This document shows positions 53,971 through 62,162 of a stretch of DNA of 64,000 nucleotides, in pieces; position 1 is the first letter of the stretch; every line of letters begins with the position of its first letter. The notes beneath the pieces are model-generated. The model made no database searches, was not told the DNA's origin, and saw only the letters and a list, made by a program, of their open reading frames with translations. This DNA comes from Demequina flava (GTDB taxonomy: Bacteria; Actinomycetota; Actinomycetes; Actinomycetales; Demequinaceae), in assembly GCF_000975035.1 (NCBI RefSeq), contig NZ_BBRA01000001.1:949184-1013183 (forward strand), read 5' to 3'. A program made the position numbers and the translations under genes.

Positions 53971-54109
53971 GGGAGACCACCACATAGGGGTTTGCCACAA
54001 TTGTGCGGCCTCATGCTCGTTCCTACCCTCAGGAAGAGGTGCGCGCCGGCGCCAGTGCTGGCCACCGGGTCTTAGACCGCGCATCTTCACCTCAACCTGG
54101 GAGTGATCG

Positions 54110-55189
54110 ATGCACACCATGACCATTGCTGGTCTGGTGCACGGTCGCGGAACTCGACTCGCCATGGCGGCGATTCTGACGGCGCTTCTCGCTGTCATCG
54201 TGGTTCCGGCCGTCACCTCCACCCCTGCCGCAGCGCACGGGTGGGTCACGTCTCCGCCGAGTCGGCAGGATCACTGTGCCGCAGGCACCACGTCCTTCGA
54301 CTGCGGTCGAATCGCCTACGAGCCGCAATCCGTTGAAGCGCCCAAGGGTTCCATGCTGTGCTCAGGCGGCTCCGACTTCGCAGTCCTCGATGACGAGTCC
54401 CTGCCCTGGCCGCGCACGCAGACCGGCACGGACGTCACGTTCCAGTGGAAGCTGACCGCCGCGCACTCAACGGCCACATGGGAGTACTTCGTAGATGGTG
54501 AGCTCTTCGCCACCTACGATCAGGGCGGCCAGCAGCCACCGTCGAACATCCAGCACACCCTGACCGGCCTGCCTGAGGGCGATCACACCATCCTCGCGCG
54601 CTGGAACATCGCGGACACAGCCATGGCGTTCTACAACTGCGTGGACCTCACCATTGGCGAGGGCGGCCCCAACCCCACGCCATCCCCGACGCCCACGTCG
54701 ACGGGCACACCCACGCCTACCCCCACGCCGACGACCACCGGCACCCCGGTTGAATGCGCGCCGGCGTGGAACGCCGACACCGTCTACAACGGTGGCCAGA
54801 CCGTCCGCTACAACGGTTCCGAGTGGAGCGCGAAGTGGTGGACCCAGGGCGAGACCCCCGGCGGCCAGTGGGGTCCGTGGAACAACCTGGGCGAATGCGG
54901 CAATCCCACGCCCCCTTCGCCAACACCGACGCCCACGCAGACATCCACACCGTCGCCAACACCTACGCAGACGTCGAGTCCGACGGCGACGCCCTCGCCG
55001 TCACCCACGTCGACCGGCCTGCCCACGTGCAGCACCCCGGACTACGAGCCGGGACGCGTCTACATCGGCGGCGACACCGTGTTCTTTGCCAGCGGGAAGT
55101 GGAAGGCGCGCTGGTGGAATCAGCAGGAGCCGGCCAACCAGACCTGGGGGCCGTGGGAATTCATCGGCCAGTGCGCGGATCCTCGCTAG
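54110..55189 (+). CDS. AA10 lytic polysaccharide monooxygenase with two CBM5/12 modules
   Basis: A 359-residue secreted copper enzyme. The signal peptide ends at TPAAA, so the mature N-terminus is HGWVTSPPSRQ, with His1 of the copper brace. The second copper His is in TAAHSTATWEYF. Conserved Cys pairs are seen (SRQDHCAAG, FDCGR). Pro/Thr linkers join two CBM5/12 chitin-binding modules (CAPAWNADTVYNGGQTVRYNGSEWSAKWWTQGETPG; CSTPDYEPGRVYIGGDTVFFASGKWKARWWNQQEPAN). It probably oxidises chitin chains and helps chitinases. GGGAGTG precedes the ATG. Confidence 0.93.
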   Translation: MHTMTIAGLVHGRGTRLAMAAILTALLAVIVVPAVTSTPAAAHGWVTSPPSRQDHCAAGTTSFDCGRIAYEPQSVEAPKGSMLCSGGSDFAVLDDESLPWPRTQTGTDVTFQWKLTAAHSTATWEYFVDGELFATYDQGGQQPPSNIQHTLTGLPEGDHTILARWNIADTAMAFYNCVDLTIGEGGPNPTPSPTPTSTGTPTPTPTPTTTGTPVECAPAWNADTVYNGGQTVRYNGSEWSAKWWTQGETPGGQWGPWNNLGECGNPTPPSPTPTPTQTSTPSPTPTQTSSPTATPSPSPTSTGLPTCSTPDYEPGRVYIGGDTVFFASGKWKARWWNQQEPANQTWGPWEFIGQCADPR

Positions 55190-55204
55190 AGCGTTTCAAT
55201 CCGC

Positions 55205-55266
55205 CTCCCCAGTAGGGCACCTGGGTCACTTTCTTGCTCAGAAGTGACCCTCAGGTCCCACTGGGG
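55205..55266. repeat. Palindromic intergenic element E
   Basis: TCCCCAGTAGGGCACC...GGTCCCACTGGGGA, arms 55205-55230 and 55241-55266, imperfect in the middle. It lies between the convergent LPMO and TetR genes. The outer AGTAGGGCACCT resembles elements A and B. Confidence 0.75.
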
Positions 55267-55313
55267 AGTGCGGGCACGCCCGGGCGCAAGGGCGGCACGG
55301 GCGCCGGCAGTGC

Positions 55314-55967
55314 TTAGCGGCCGCCGTCCAGCGGAATCTGGCCCCGCGACAGTTCGATCAGCGTGGTCGAGGTCTCGCCAAAGGTGCAGGCCATGAGTTC
55401 GTCGGCGGCAGGGTCGCCCGCGGCGTCCGGCATGCGCATCGCGAGCAGCATGGTGGTAAGCATGCCACGGCCGAAGAACGCGTTGGCCTCCTCGGGGCTC
55501 AACCCGGCATCTTCGCGAACCACCCGGTAGACCCTGAGAAAGCACTGCCGTGCCAGGGACCCGAGACCCTCGTCGTGGCCCAACGAGAACAACTGCAGCA
55601 GCGTCAGCAGGATGCCACGGTCGACCACCAGATTGATGTACGCCACCGACAGCGCCAGGGTCCTGTCGTGCGGGGCCTCGTCGCCGGTGAAGTCGGCGAT
55701 GGTGGTGCGAAACGCGTCGACAACCTTCTGGGCGGCGCGTTCGGCCGATGCTCGGAAGAGTTTTTCTTTCCCGCCAAACATTCGTACGACGTAGGCCTGG
55801 GATACGCCGGCTTGGCGCGCGATGGCATCGGTGGTGCCTCCCGAGTAGCCACGCTCGCCAAAGACCACGGAGGCGGCGGCAAGAATCTGCTCGCGGCGCA
55901 CGTCCGCGCTGAGGCGTTCACCGCGCCCTGCGGGAGCGGTCGTTGGGTCAAACTCGGAGGCGGACAT
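55314..55967 (-). CDS. TetR-family repressor of the adjacent MFS gene
   Basis: A 217-residue regulator. The HTH is REQILAAASVVFGERGYSGGTTDAIARQAGVSQAYVVRMFGGKEKLF (about 24-70). A ligand domain follows, with acidic residues and DEGLGSLARQC. It is divergent from the MFS gene with two similar palindromes between them, the standard drug-responsive repressor arrangement. Confidence 0.9.
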   Translation of the reverse strand: MSASEFDPTTAPAGRGERLSADVRREQILAAASVVFGERGYSGGTTDAIARQAGVSQAYVVRMFGGKEKLFRASAERAAQKVVDAFRTTIADFTGDEAPHDRTLALSVAYINLVVDRGILLTLLQLFSLGHDEGLGSLARQCFLRVYRVVREDAGLSPEEANAFFGRGMLTTMLLAMRMPDAAGDPAADELMACTFGETSTTLIELSRGQIPLDGGR

Positions 55968-55975
55968 CTTGACAT

Positions 55976-55991
55976 GTTATCAACCGATAAC
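55976..55991. promoter_or_regulatory. TetR operator 1
   Basis: GTTATC-AACC-GATAAC: perfect 6-bp arms with a 4-bp centre, 9 bp upstream of the TetR ATG (55967). Its sequence matches operator 2 in layout. Confidence 0.7.
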
Positions 55992-56008
55992 TAACGTACT
56001 TTCTTGTA

Positions 56009-56024
56009 GTAATCAGTTGATTAC
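56009..56024. promoter_or_regulatory. TetR operator 2
   Basis: GTAATCA-GT-TGATTAC: 7-bp arms, 20 bp upstream of the MFS ATG. It is 33 bp from operator 1, three helical turns, so two dimers could sit on the same face. Confidence 0.7.
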
Positions 56025-56043
56025 ATCAAGAAGGGATTCCGAC

Positions 56044-57498
56044 ATGACCGCCACCCGGCGCACTCCTCTCACACTCGTGATCATCGCGGCTTCGCTGCCC
56101 ATGTTCATGGCGATGCTCGACAACCTGGTCGTCACCAACGCCTTGCCCGCACTCGCGGAGGACCTGGGCGCCTCCATCGAGCAATTGCAGTGGTTCATCA
56201 ACGCCTACTCACTCAGCTTCGCCTCATTCATCCTCATGGCCGTCGCGCTTGGCGACCGGCTGGGCAGGCGCCGCATCTTCATGGGCGGAATTGCGCTCTT
56301 CACGCTCGCATCGGTGGCCTGCGCGCTCGCGACCACACCTGCCCAACTCATCGTGGCGCGCGCCATTCAAGGCATGGGCGCAGCCGCACTCCTGCCGCTG
56401 TCCCTCGCGCTGCTGGCCGCGAATGTCACCCGCAAGCAGCGTCCGCTCGCCATTGGCATCTGGGGCGGCATCTCGGGCCTGGGCGTCGCGCTCGGCCCGA
56501 TCATCGGCGGCGCGGTCGTCGAGGGCATCAGCTGGAACGCCATCTTCTGGCTCAATGTCCCCGTGGGACTCATCGCGATCCCCCTCGTGCGCTTCGCACT
56601 TGCGGAATCCCGCGGCGACCGCGCCCGTCTCGACCTCCCCGGGCTGGTGCTGGGCATGACGGGCGTCTTTGCGCTGGTGTTCGGCATCATCCGCGGCAAC
56701 GAGGCCGGCTGGTCCAGTCCCCAGGTGCTTGCCGGCCTGATCGGCGGAACCCTCCTCTTGGTGAGCTTCCTTGCCTGGGAGAGGCGAGCATCGGCCCCAC
56801 TCCTGCCTTTGACGCTGTTCCGCGATAGGTCGTTCTCCGTCGCGAACGTCGTGGGACTGACCTTCAGCCTTGGCATGTTCGGCGCGATCTTTATCCTGAT
56901 CCAATTCCTTCAGGTGGTGCAGGGGTACTCGCCTCTCGAGGCCGGGCTCAAGACGATGCCGTGGACCATGGCGCCGCTGATCGTCGCGCCCATCACGGGC
57001 CTTCTCATGCCGCGCATTGGCACACGTATTCTGATCGTCACCGGGCTCGCGGCTCAGGCCGTTGGCCTCGCGTGGATCGCGGCGGTCATGACGCCGGACG
57101 TCGCGTACTCCGCGTTCGTGCCCGCCTTCATTCTGTGTGGCGTCGGCATGGGAATGGTGTTCGCGCCGTCATCCACCGCGGTGCTCGCCAACATGCGGGA
57201 CGCGGACCACGCCAAGGCCTCGGGCACCAACTCCACGTTGCGCGAGATTGGCGTCGCGCTCGGCATCGCCATCCTGACCGCGGTCTTCACGGGCACCGGC
57301 GGGGACTTCACGCCAGAGGGCTACACGGATTCCGCGATCATCTCCGTCTTTGTGGGGGCGGCGTTCCTCGCGCTCACGGCAGCGATCGCGACGCTCCTGC
57401 CGTCACGAGCAGATGAAGCCCGTTCCCAGGGCAACGCGGACGTGGTCGACGCCGAGCCCGCTACACCGCTGCAGCCAGCACCGGTCGTAGTGCGGTAA
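56044..57498 (+). CDS. MFS multidrug efflux transporter (DHA2/EmrB-type)
   Basis: A 484-residue, about 14-segment transporter. It has LDNLVVTNALPALAEDL in the first segment, motif A LGDRLGRRRIFMGGIA (about 68-83) and motif C GGISGLGVALGPIIGGAVV (about 140-158). Proton-driven efflux of drugs is expected. The ATG is near AAGAAGG. It overlaps the convergent PLP-enzyme gene by 38 bp at the 3' end. Confidence 0.93.
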   Translation: MTATRRTPLTLVIIAASLPMFMAMLDNLVVTNALPALAEDLGASIEQLQWFINAYSLSFASFILMAVALGDRLGRRRIFMGGIALFTLASVACALATTPAQLIVARAIQGMGAAALLPLSLALLAANVTRKQRPLAIGIWGGISGLGVALGPIIGGAVVEGISWNAIFWLNVPVGLIAIPLVRFALAESRGDRARLDLPGLVLGMTGVFALVFGIIRGNEAGWSSPQVLAGLIGGTLLLVSFLAWERRASAPLLPLTLFRDRSFSVANVVGLTFSLGMFGAIFILIQFLQVVQGYSPLEAGLKTMPWTMAPLIVAPITGLLMPRIGTRILIVTGLAAQAVGLAWIAAVMTPDVAYSAFVPAFILCGVGMGMVFAPSSTAVLANMRDADHAKASGTNSTLREIGVALGIAILTAVFTGTGGDFTPEGYTDSAIISVFVGAAFLALTAAIATLLPSRADEARSQGNADVVDAEPATPLQPAPVVVR

Positions 57499-58501
57499 CC
57501 GCGCGGCGGACGTCGGCCTCGTCGTTGTAGATGTGGAATCCCACCCGGACGCGCCCGGCGCGCTCGGCGGCACGGATTCCCGCGGCGGCGAGGTCGCACG
57601 GCTCGGCCGGGATGGAAACGATCGCGCTTCCGGCAGGGCGCAAGCCGAGCTCCTGGCGGAACAGGTCGGCCAGTCCGGACGTGTGGGCGTAGGCCTGGCC
57701 GATGCTGTGGCTGGCTAGGAGCTCGAGCGCAGCCACACCTGCGGGAACCAACTGCCACGGCGGGGAGGTATCGAGGCGCCGGGAATCGGCACTGAGTTCA
57801 GGGGTGGCTCCGTAGAGGTGTTCCCAGGGCTTGTCGGCTCCGTACCAGGAGGCACACACGGGACGCACCCAGAAGGCCTCAGGACGGACAGCCGCGAACG
57901 CCAAGCCGCGCGGCGTCGTGAGCCACTTGTATCCGGAGGCCACCACCACGTCGAAACGCGTGGAGTCGATCGGCAGCCACCCAGCCGACTGCGAGGTGTC
58001 GACAACCGTCTTGGCCCCTGCAACTCCGGCCCGATCCGCCAGGGCATCGAGGTCCACCACGCGACCGTCGCGAGACTGAGCTGCGGACACGGCGACGAGG
58101 TCAACGCCCGAACGCACGCTCTCCACGAGGCGGTCCAGTGGCACACGGGTCACCGTCAGACGGGGATCGGTGGCGAAGGGCCACAGCATGGACGTGAAGT
58201 CTTCCTCCGCGACGAGCACGTGTGCGCCGTCGGGCAACGAGGCGGCAACCATGCCGACTACCTGGGACGTTGAGCCCGCGAGCGCAATGTCGGCAGGACG
58301 GGAGCCCACGATCTTTGCGAACGCCACACGCATCCGCTCAACGCCGGCATCGATCTCGGAAAGGACAAGCTCGCCGTGCTCCCAGGCGCCGGTCGTTGAC
58401 TCCAGAGCCCGCGCGGTCTGGCGGGCGGGCAGTCCGTAACTCGCCGTGTCGAGGTAACCGCGCGAGTGGCGGAACGCTGAGGCGATCGTGTCGTTGAGCA
58501 T
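57461..58501 (-). CDS. Aminotransferase class V-fold PLP-dependent enzyme
   Basis: A 346-residue fold-type I PLP protein. The PLP Lys is in VVVASGYKWLTTPRG (near residue 190). LDTASYGLPA at the N-terminus and the AVSAAQSRDGRVVDLDAL stretch before it fit the class V family (cysteine desulfurase/EgtE-like). Substrate is unknown; the active-site Cys loop of desulfurases is not evident, so lyase or transaminase activity is more likely. The last 38 bp overlap the MFS gene. The ATG start has GGAGG only 1 nt away, so a different start is possible. Confidence 0.82.
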   Translation of the reverse strand: MLNDTIASAFRHSRGYLDTASYGLPARQTARALESTTGAWEHGELVLSEIDAGVERMRVAFAKIVGSRPADIALAGSTSQVVGMVAASLPDGAHVLVAEEDFTSMLWPFATDPRLTVTRVPLDRLVESVRSGVDLVAVSAAQSRDGRVVDLDALADRAGVAGAKTVVDTSQSAGWLPIDSTRFDVVVASGYKWLTTPRGLAFAAVRPEAFWVRPVCASWYGADKPWEHLYGATPELSADSRRLDTSPPWQLVPAGVAALELLASHSIGQAYAHTSGLADLFRQELGLRPAGSAIVSIPAEPCDLAAAGIRAAERAGRVRVGFHIYNDEADVRRAVTALRPVLAAAV

Positions 58502-58560
58502 GCCTCCAGGTTGCGTCACGGACCGGACACCAACAAGATGCCACGTTTTACATCTAGACC

Positions 58561-59166
58561 TCAATCAGGCTGAGGTATTGCGATGGGAGGCGCATCCAGC
58601 CCTGCCAGGAAGTCCGTCACGTGTTCGTAGAGCCGATGCGAATCTTCAGCGTCGTAGTCATCCCAACCTTCGAACGCGAACAGGTGTCCTTCCGCGTCGT
58701 AAAGCACTTCCTCGCACAGGCCGCCCGCCATCACCATGAGCGCGGCGTTGTCTTCAGGTTCCGCCCAAAAGTCCTGGCGCGACCAGTGCAGTTGTGCGCT
58801 CAGCCGCGACGGCCACATTTCACAGTTCACCCACGCGGGGCCAATCCCCCCGTGGACCATGACAAGCCCTTCCGCTCGGTCGTCCTCGAGCGCCAGAATC
58901 TCCGCGACCGCTGCGCCGAGCGAGAACCCCATGTAGACGATGGGGCCGGGCAGCCTCGTCAACTGTTGTGCCGTGAGTTCGGCGAAGTGAAGCGGACCAC
59001 CTTCGGCGTCCGCGAAGGTCACGGCGTGATCGAGGTCATCGAACTCGACGCCGTCGTAGAAATCTGGGGTGAGAACCTCGTGCCCGTCTGCGCGCAGCGC
59101 CCGTGACCATTGCTGCACGTGTTCGGTTGGGCCCAGTGCGGAGTGGAGCAACACCACCGTTGTCAT
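58561..59166 (-). CDS. Dienelactone hydrolase-like alpha/beta hydrolase
   Basis: A 201-residue alpha/beta hydrolase. VVLLHSALG at the N-terminus forms the oxyanion side. The nucleophile elbow is YMGFSLGAAVAE (about 78-89) with Ser in place of the Cys of true dienelactone hydrolases. VMVHGGIG and the acid/His near the end (EGHLFAFEGWDDYDAEDSHRLYEHV) complete the triad. It is divergent from a LysR gene, suggesting regulation by it. Confidence 0.85.
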   Translation of the reverse strand: MTTVVLLHSALGPTEHVQQWSRALRADGHEVLTPDFYDGVEFDDLDHAVTFADAEGGPLHFAELTAQQLTRLPGPIVYMGFSLGAAVAEILALEDDRAEGLVMVHGGIGPAWVNCEMWPSRLSAQLHWSRQDFWAEPEDNAALMVMAGGLCEEVLYDAEGHLFAFEGWDDYDAEDSHRLYEHVTDFLAGLDAPPIAIPQPD

Positions 59167-59242
59167 AACTTCCTCCTGAGCGGGGAGGACGTCGCAGTCC
59201 GCGCCCCGCCGTTCTTTACGTGTTCAATGCCATGATGGCCTG

Positions 59243-60115
59243 ATGATCGACGTGGAGCGACTTCTAATCCTGCGTGAAGTCGCGCGCCACGGGTCAAAGG
59301 CCGCCGCCGCGCGCGCACTCCAAATCGCCGAACCCACCGTCGCGCACCACCTCAAATCGCTCGAACACACCGCGGGCGTGCCGCTGACGATCCGGGTGGG
59401 CAGGGTGACGCGGCTTACCTCCGCCGGGGAAGCGCTCCTTGAGCATGCCGACGCCATTGCCGCGTCCTTGGCCAGCGCGGAACGGTCGCTCGCGCAGCAC
59501 GCCGACCTCTCTGGCGGCCGGTTGCGGATCGCGTCCTTCACCTCGTTTTGCGCAGTGGCGCTGCCGGCACCCCTAGCGCAGTTCGCGCGACGGTACCCGG
59601 GCATTGAGGTCGGCCTGGTCGAGACCGAGACCGACGACGCGCTCCAAATGCTCCACGATGGCGTCGTCGATTTGGTGGTGGGGTTCGCCGACGACGCCAC
59701 CCCCGCCCCGGATGATCTGCCCATCCGGTGGCTCGAGCACGACGAGTACCTCGCGGTGCTCCCCGCCCATCACGCCCAGTCCAGGCGCGCCACGGTGGAC
59801 ATTGCGACGCTTGCGTCAGACACGTGGATCTCCGGCTGTCAGCGGTGCCGTGCCCACCTTCACGCGTTGGCCGCGTCTGGGGGCTTCGAACCTCAGATCG
59901 CATTCCAGACAGAGGACTACGTGACCGTGCAACGGCTCGTCGCGGAGGGCCTAGGCGTCGCGATCCTGCCGCGCATGGCACTCGCCGCCAGCCCCGAGGT
60001 CACCGGAATCGTGACAGTGCCCACGGCTCCCGTGTCGCATCGCGAGGTCTTCCTCGCCCTGCCACGAGAGCCGTCCGCTGCGGCGAAGACCTTTGCGGGA
60101 CTCATCGCTCCGTGA
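59243..60115 (+). CDS. LysR-family transcriptional regulator
   Basis: A 290-residue regulator. The N-terminal HTH is ERLLILREVARHGSKAAAARALQIAEPTVAHHLKSLEHTAGVPL (about 4-47). The effector domain has LRIASFTSFCAVALPAPLAQFARRYPGIEVGLVETETDDALQML. It sits opposite the hydrolase gene with a 76-bp shared region, the standard LysR layout. No Shine-Dalgarno is evident before ATG 59243. Confidence 0.9.
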   Translation: MIDVERLLILREVARHGSKAAAARALQIAEPTVAHHLKSLEHTAGVPLTIRVGRVTRLTSAGEALLEHADAIAASLASAERSLAQHADLSGGRLRIASFTSFCAVALPAPLAQFARRYPGIEVGLVETETDDALQMLHDGVVDLVVGFADDATPAPDDLPIRWLEHDEYLAVLPAHHAQSRRATVDIATLASDTWISGCQRCRAHLHALAASGGFEPQIAFQTEDYVTVQRLVAEGLGVAILPRMALAASPEVTGIVTVPTAPVSHREVFLALPREPSAAAKTFAGLIAP

Positions 60116-60118
60116 GGC

Positions 60119-60604
60119 TCAGGCTGCTGCTCGTTCCCGATCGAGGAGCGACCGCTTGACCTCAACTCCCCACGCGAATCCGGTCATTGCGCCGGACGCT
60201 CCGGTCACTCGGTGGCACGGGACAAACAACGCGACCGGGTTGGCTCCGCACGCGGCCCCAACGGCCCGGCTCGCCTTCGGGTTGCCCAGCGCTGCGGCAA
60301 GCTCGCCGTAGGTCCGGGTCTGGCCGGCGGGAATCTCGCGCAACGCGTCCCACACCGCGGCCCTGAACTCGGTTCCCGGCGCCGCAATCGGCACTGCCAT
60401 CGCGGGCCTGGGGTCGCCGTCGTAATAGGCCACCACGGCATCGGCCGCAGTCACGTCGCCACGTACGCCCGGCCCCCCGTCGAGGCGCGACCGGGCCGCG
60501 AGCGCCGCGGGACCCTGGGTCCACCCGGCGGCGACCACGGCTCCCTCATCTTCGATCACGACGAACGGTCCGTCCGGGGTGTCGAAGGTGTCATGAACGC
60601 GCAT
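60119..60604 (-). CDS. ogt: Methylated-DNA-protein-cysteine methyltransferase
   Basis: A 161-residue suicide enzyme that removes O6-methylguanine. The acceptor Cys is in VALFVPCHRVTGASG (about 128-142). FRAAVWDALREIPAGQTRTYGELAAALGNPKASRAVGAACGANP is the DNA-binding helix-turn-helix region. It overlaps the upstream Ada-AlkA gene by 14 bp, so the two act as one repair unit. Confidence 0.95.
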   Translation of the reverse strand: MRVHDTFDTPDGPFVVIEDEGAVVAAGWTQGPAALAARSRLDGGPGVRGDVTAADAVVAYYDGDPRPAMAVPIAAPGTEFRAAVWDALREIPAGQTRTYGELAAALGNPKASRAVGAACGANPVALFVPCHRVTGASGAMTGFAWGVEVKRSLLDRERAAA

Positions 60605-62084
60605 CTGTCTGTCCTTTCTCGAGTGACGCGGCGCGCCACAGGTGCATCATGAGGTAGCTGCGCCAGGGCGCGAGCGAGGCGGTCTCCGCCACGAGTTCGC
60701 GCGGCGCATCGAAGCCCAGCGTCCGGGCCCCTGCGCGCACCGCCACATCTCCCGTGAGGAGGATGTCGCTTGCCCCAAGGGTCCGGAGGGCGACGTATCC
60801 GGCGGTCCACGGGCCGATGCCGGCGAGACCTTCGAGCGCCGCCATACCTTCGGTGGTGGAGACGCCGGGGTGGAGGGCGACGGTGCCTTCTGCGAGGGCC
60901 GCGCAGGCTCCGAGCAATGCAGACCGGCGGGCGCGGGGACCTCCCAGATGGGCGTCCCCGGACTCGGCAATCTTTCCCGGCTCGGGGAAGACGCTGGTGA
61001 CGCCGTCGACCGCCAGGGCCGGCGGCAGGGGCTCGCCGAGCGCATCCACCAGTCGCGCCACCGCAGTGCGTGCGGCGGCAACCGTGACCTGTTGGCCCAG
61101 GATCGCCCGCACCACCATCTCTGCGCCATCCACCGCGCCCGGAACCCGAATCCCCGGGGTCCTGGCCACTGATGGCGCGAGGCGCGGATCGGCCGCGAGC
61201 GCCGCGTCGATCGCGACCGGGTCAGCATCGAGGTCCAGTAGCCGGCGGGCGCGCGCGAGCAGCTCCGGTAGATCTGCGAGATCGGTGAGGCGCGCAGTGA
61301 CGGTCACCTCGGACCGCGCAGGTTCGAGGGTCATCACTGCTGGTCCGCGCGCCAGGCGGAGGGAGCGGGTGTAGGCGCCATCGCTGGCGATCTCCACGCC
61401 CGCAATTGCACGCCGCGCGAGCCAGGCAAGAACACCCGCACCATCGAATGGCTCCCGCACGCGCAGGCGCAGGGTCACCGTCCCGGCCTCAACGCCTGCC
61501 GGTCCGCGCTCCGCCGCACGCGCATGGCCGCGCACCTCGGTGGGCGTCATCCCGTAGACGTCGCGGCAGGTGTCGTTGAACTGCCGCAGGGAAGCGAACC
61601 CGGACGCGTGCGCGACGTCGACGACGGGCATCGCGGTGGAGACGAGGAGCTGCCGCGCCGTCTGCGCGCGTTGCGCGCGAGCAAGTGCGAGGGGCCCGGC
61701 GCCAAGTTCCTCCGTGAGGATGCGGCCAAGCTGTCGCGACGAGTAGCCCAATCGGGTCGCCAGGCCCGGCACGCCCTCGCGATCGACGACCCCGTCGGCG
61801 ATCAGGCGCATGGCGCGCGCGGCGGTGTCCTGGCGCAGGTTCCACGCAGGACTTCCCGGCGTTGCCTCCGGCAGGCAGCGGCGGCACGCGCGATACCCCG
61901 CTTGGTGTGCCGCAGCCGATGTCAGGTAGAACGTGCAGTTCCCCGGCTTGGGTGTCCGAGCTGGGCACGAGGGCCGGCAGTAGATTCCCGTCGACTTCAC
62001 CGCTGTGAAGAACTGCCCGTCAAACCGCGCGTCTCTGCCATGCACGGCGGCATAGCGTGCGGCGAAGTCAGCGGGGGCGGTCAC
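60591..62084 (-). CDS. Ada-AlkA fusion: methylation-responsive regulator and DNA-3-methyladenine glycosylase
   Basis: A 497-residue fusion. Residues 1-75 form the Ada zinc domain (FTAVKSTGIYCRPSCPARTPKPGNC...YRACRRCLPE), whose Cys accepts phosphotriester methyl groups. An AraC-type HTH follows (about 95-175, GVPGLATRLGYSSRQLGRIL, VVDVAHASGFASLRQFNDTCRDVYGMTP). The C-terminal AlkA domain has helix-hairpin-helix GLAGIGPWTAGYVALRTLG and catalytic Asp in ILLTGDVAVRAG. It senses alkylation and excises damaged purines. Ogt, the separate methyltransferase, is coupled downstream. Confidence 0.94.
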   Translation of the reverse strand: MTAPADFAARYAAVHGRDARFDGQFFTAVKSTGIYCRPSCPARTPKPGNCTFYLTSAAAHQAGYRACRRCLPEATPGSPAWNLRQDTAARAMRLIADGVVDREGVPGLATRLGYSSRQLGRILTEELGAGPLALARAQRAQTARQLLVSTAMPVVDVAHASGFASLRQFNDTCRDVYGMTPTEVRGHARAAERGPAGVEAGTVTLRLRVREPFDGAGVLAWLARRAIAGVEIASDGAYTRSLRLARGPAVMTLEPARSEVTVTARLTDLADLPELLARARRLLDLDADPVAIDAALAADPRLAPSVARTPGIRVPGAVDGAEMVVRAILGQQVTVAAARTAVARLVDALGEPLPPALAVDGVTSVFPEPGKIAESGDAHLGGPRARRSALLGACAALAEGTVALHPGVSTTEGMAALEGLAGIGPWTAGYVALRTLGASDILLTGDVAVRAGARTLGFDAPRELVAETASLAPWRSYLMMHLWRAASLEKGQTDARS

Positions 62085-62162
62085 ACCTCAAGGATGCCCC
62101 CGTCCCCGCTGACACGCTCGCGGTTTTCGGACATTGCTGTCGTAGCGGTGTCAGGGCCCGCC

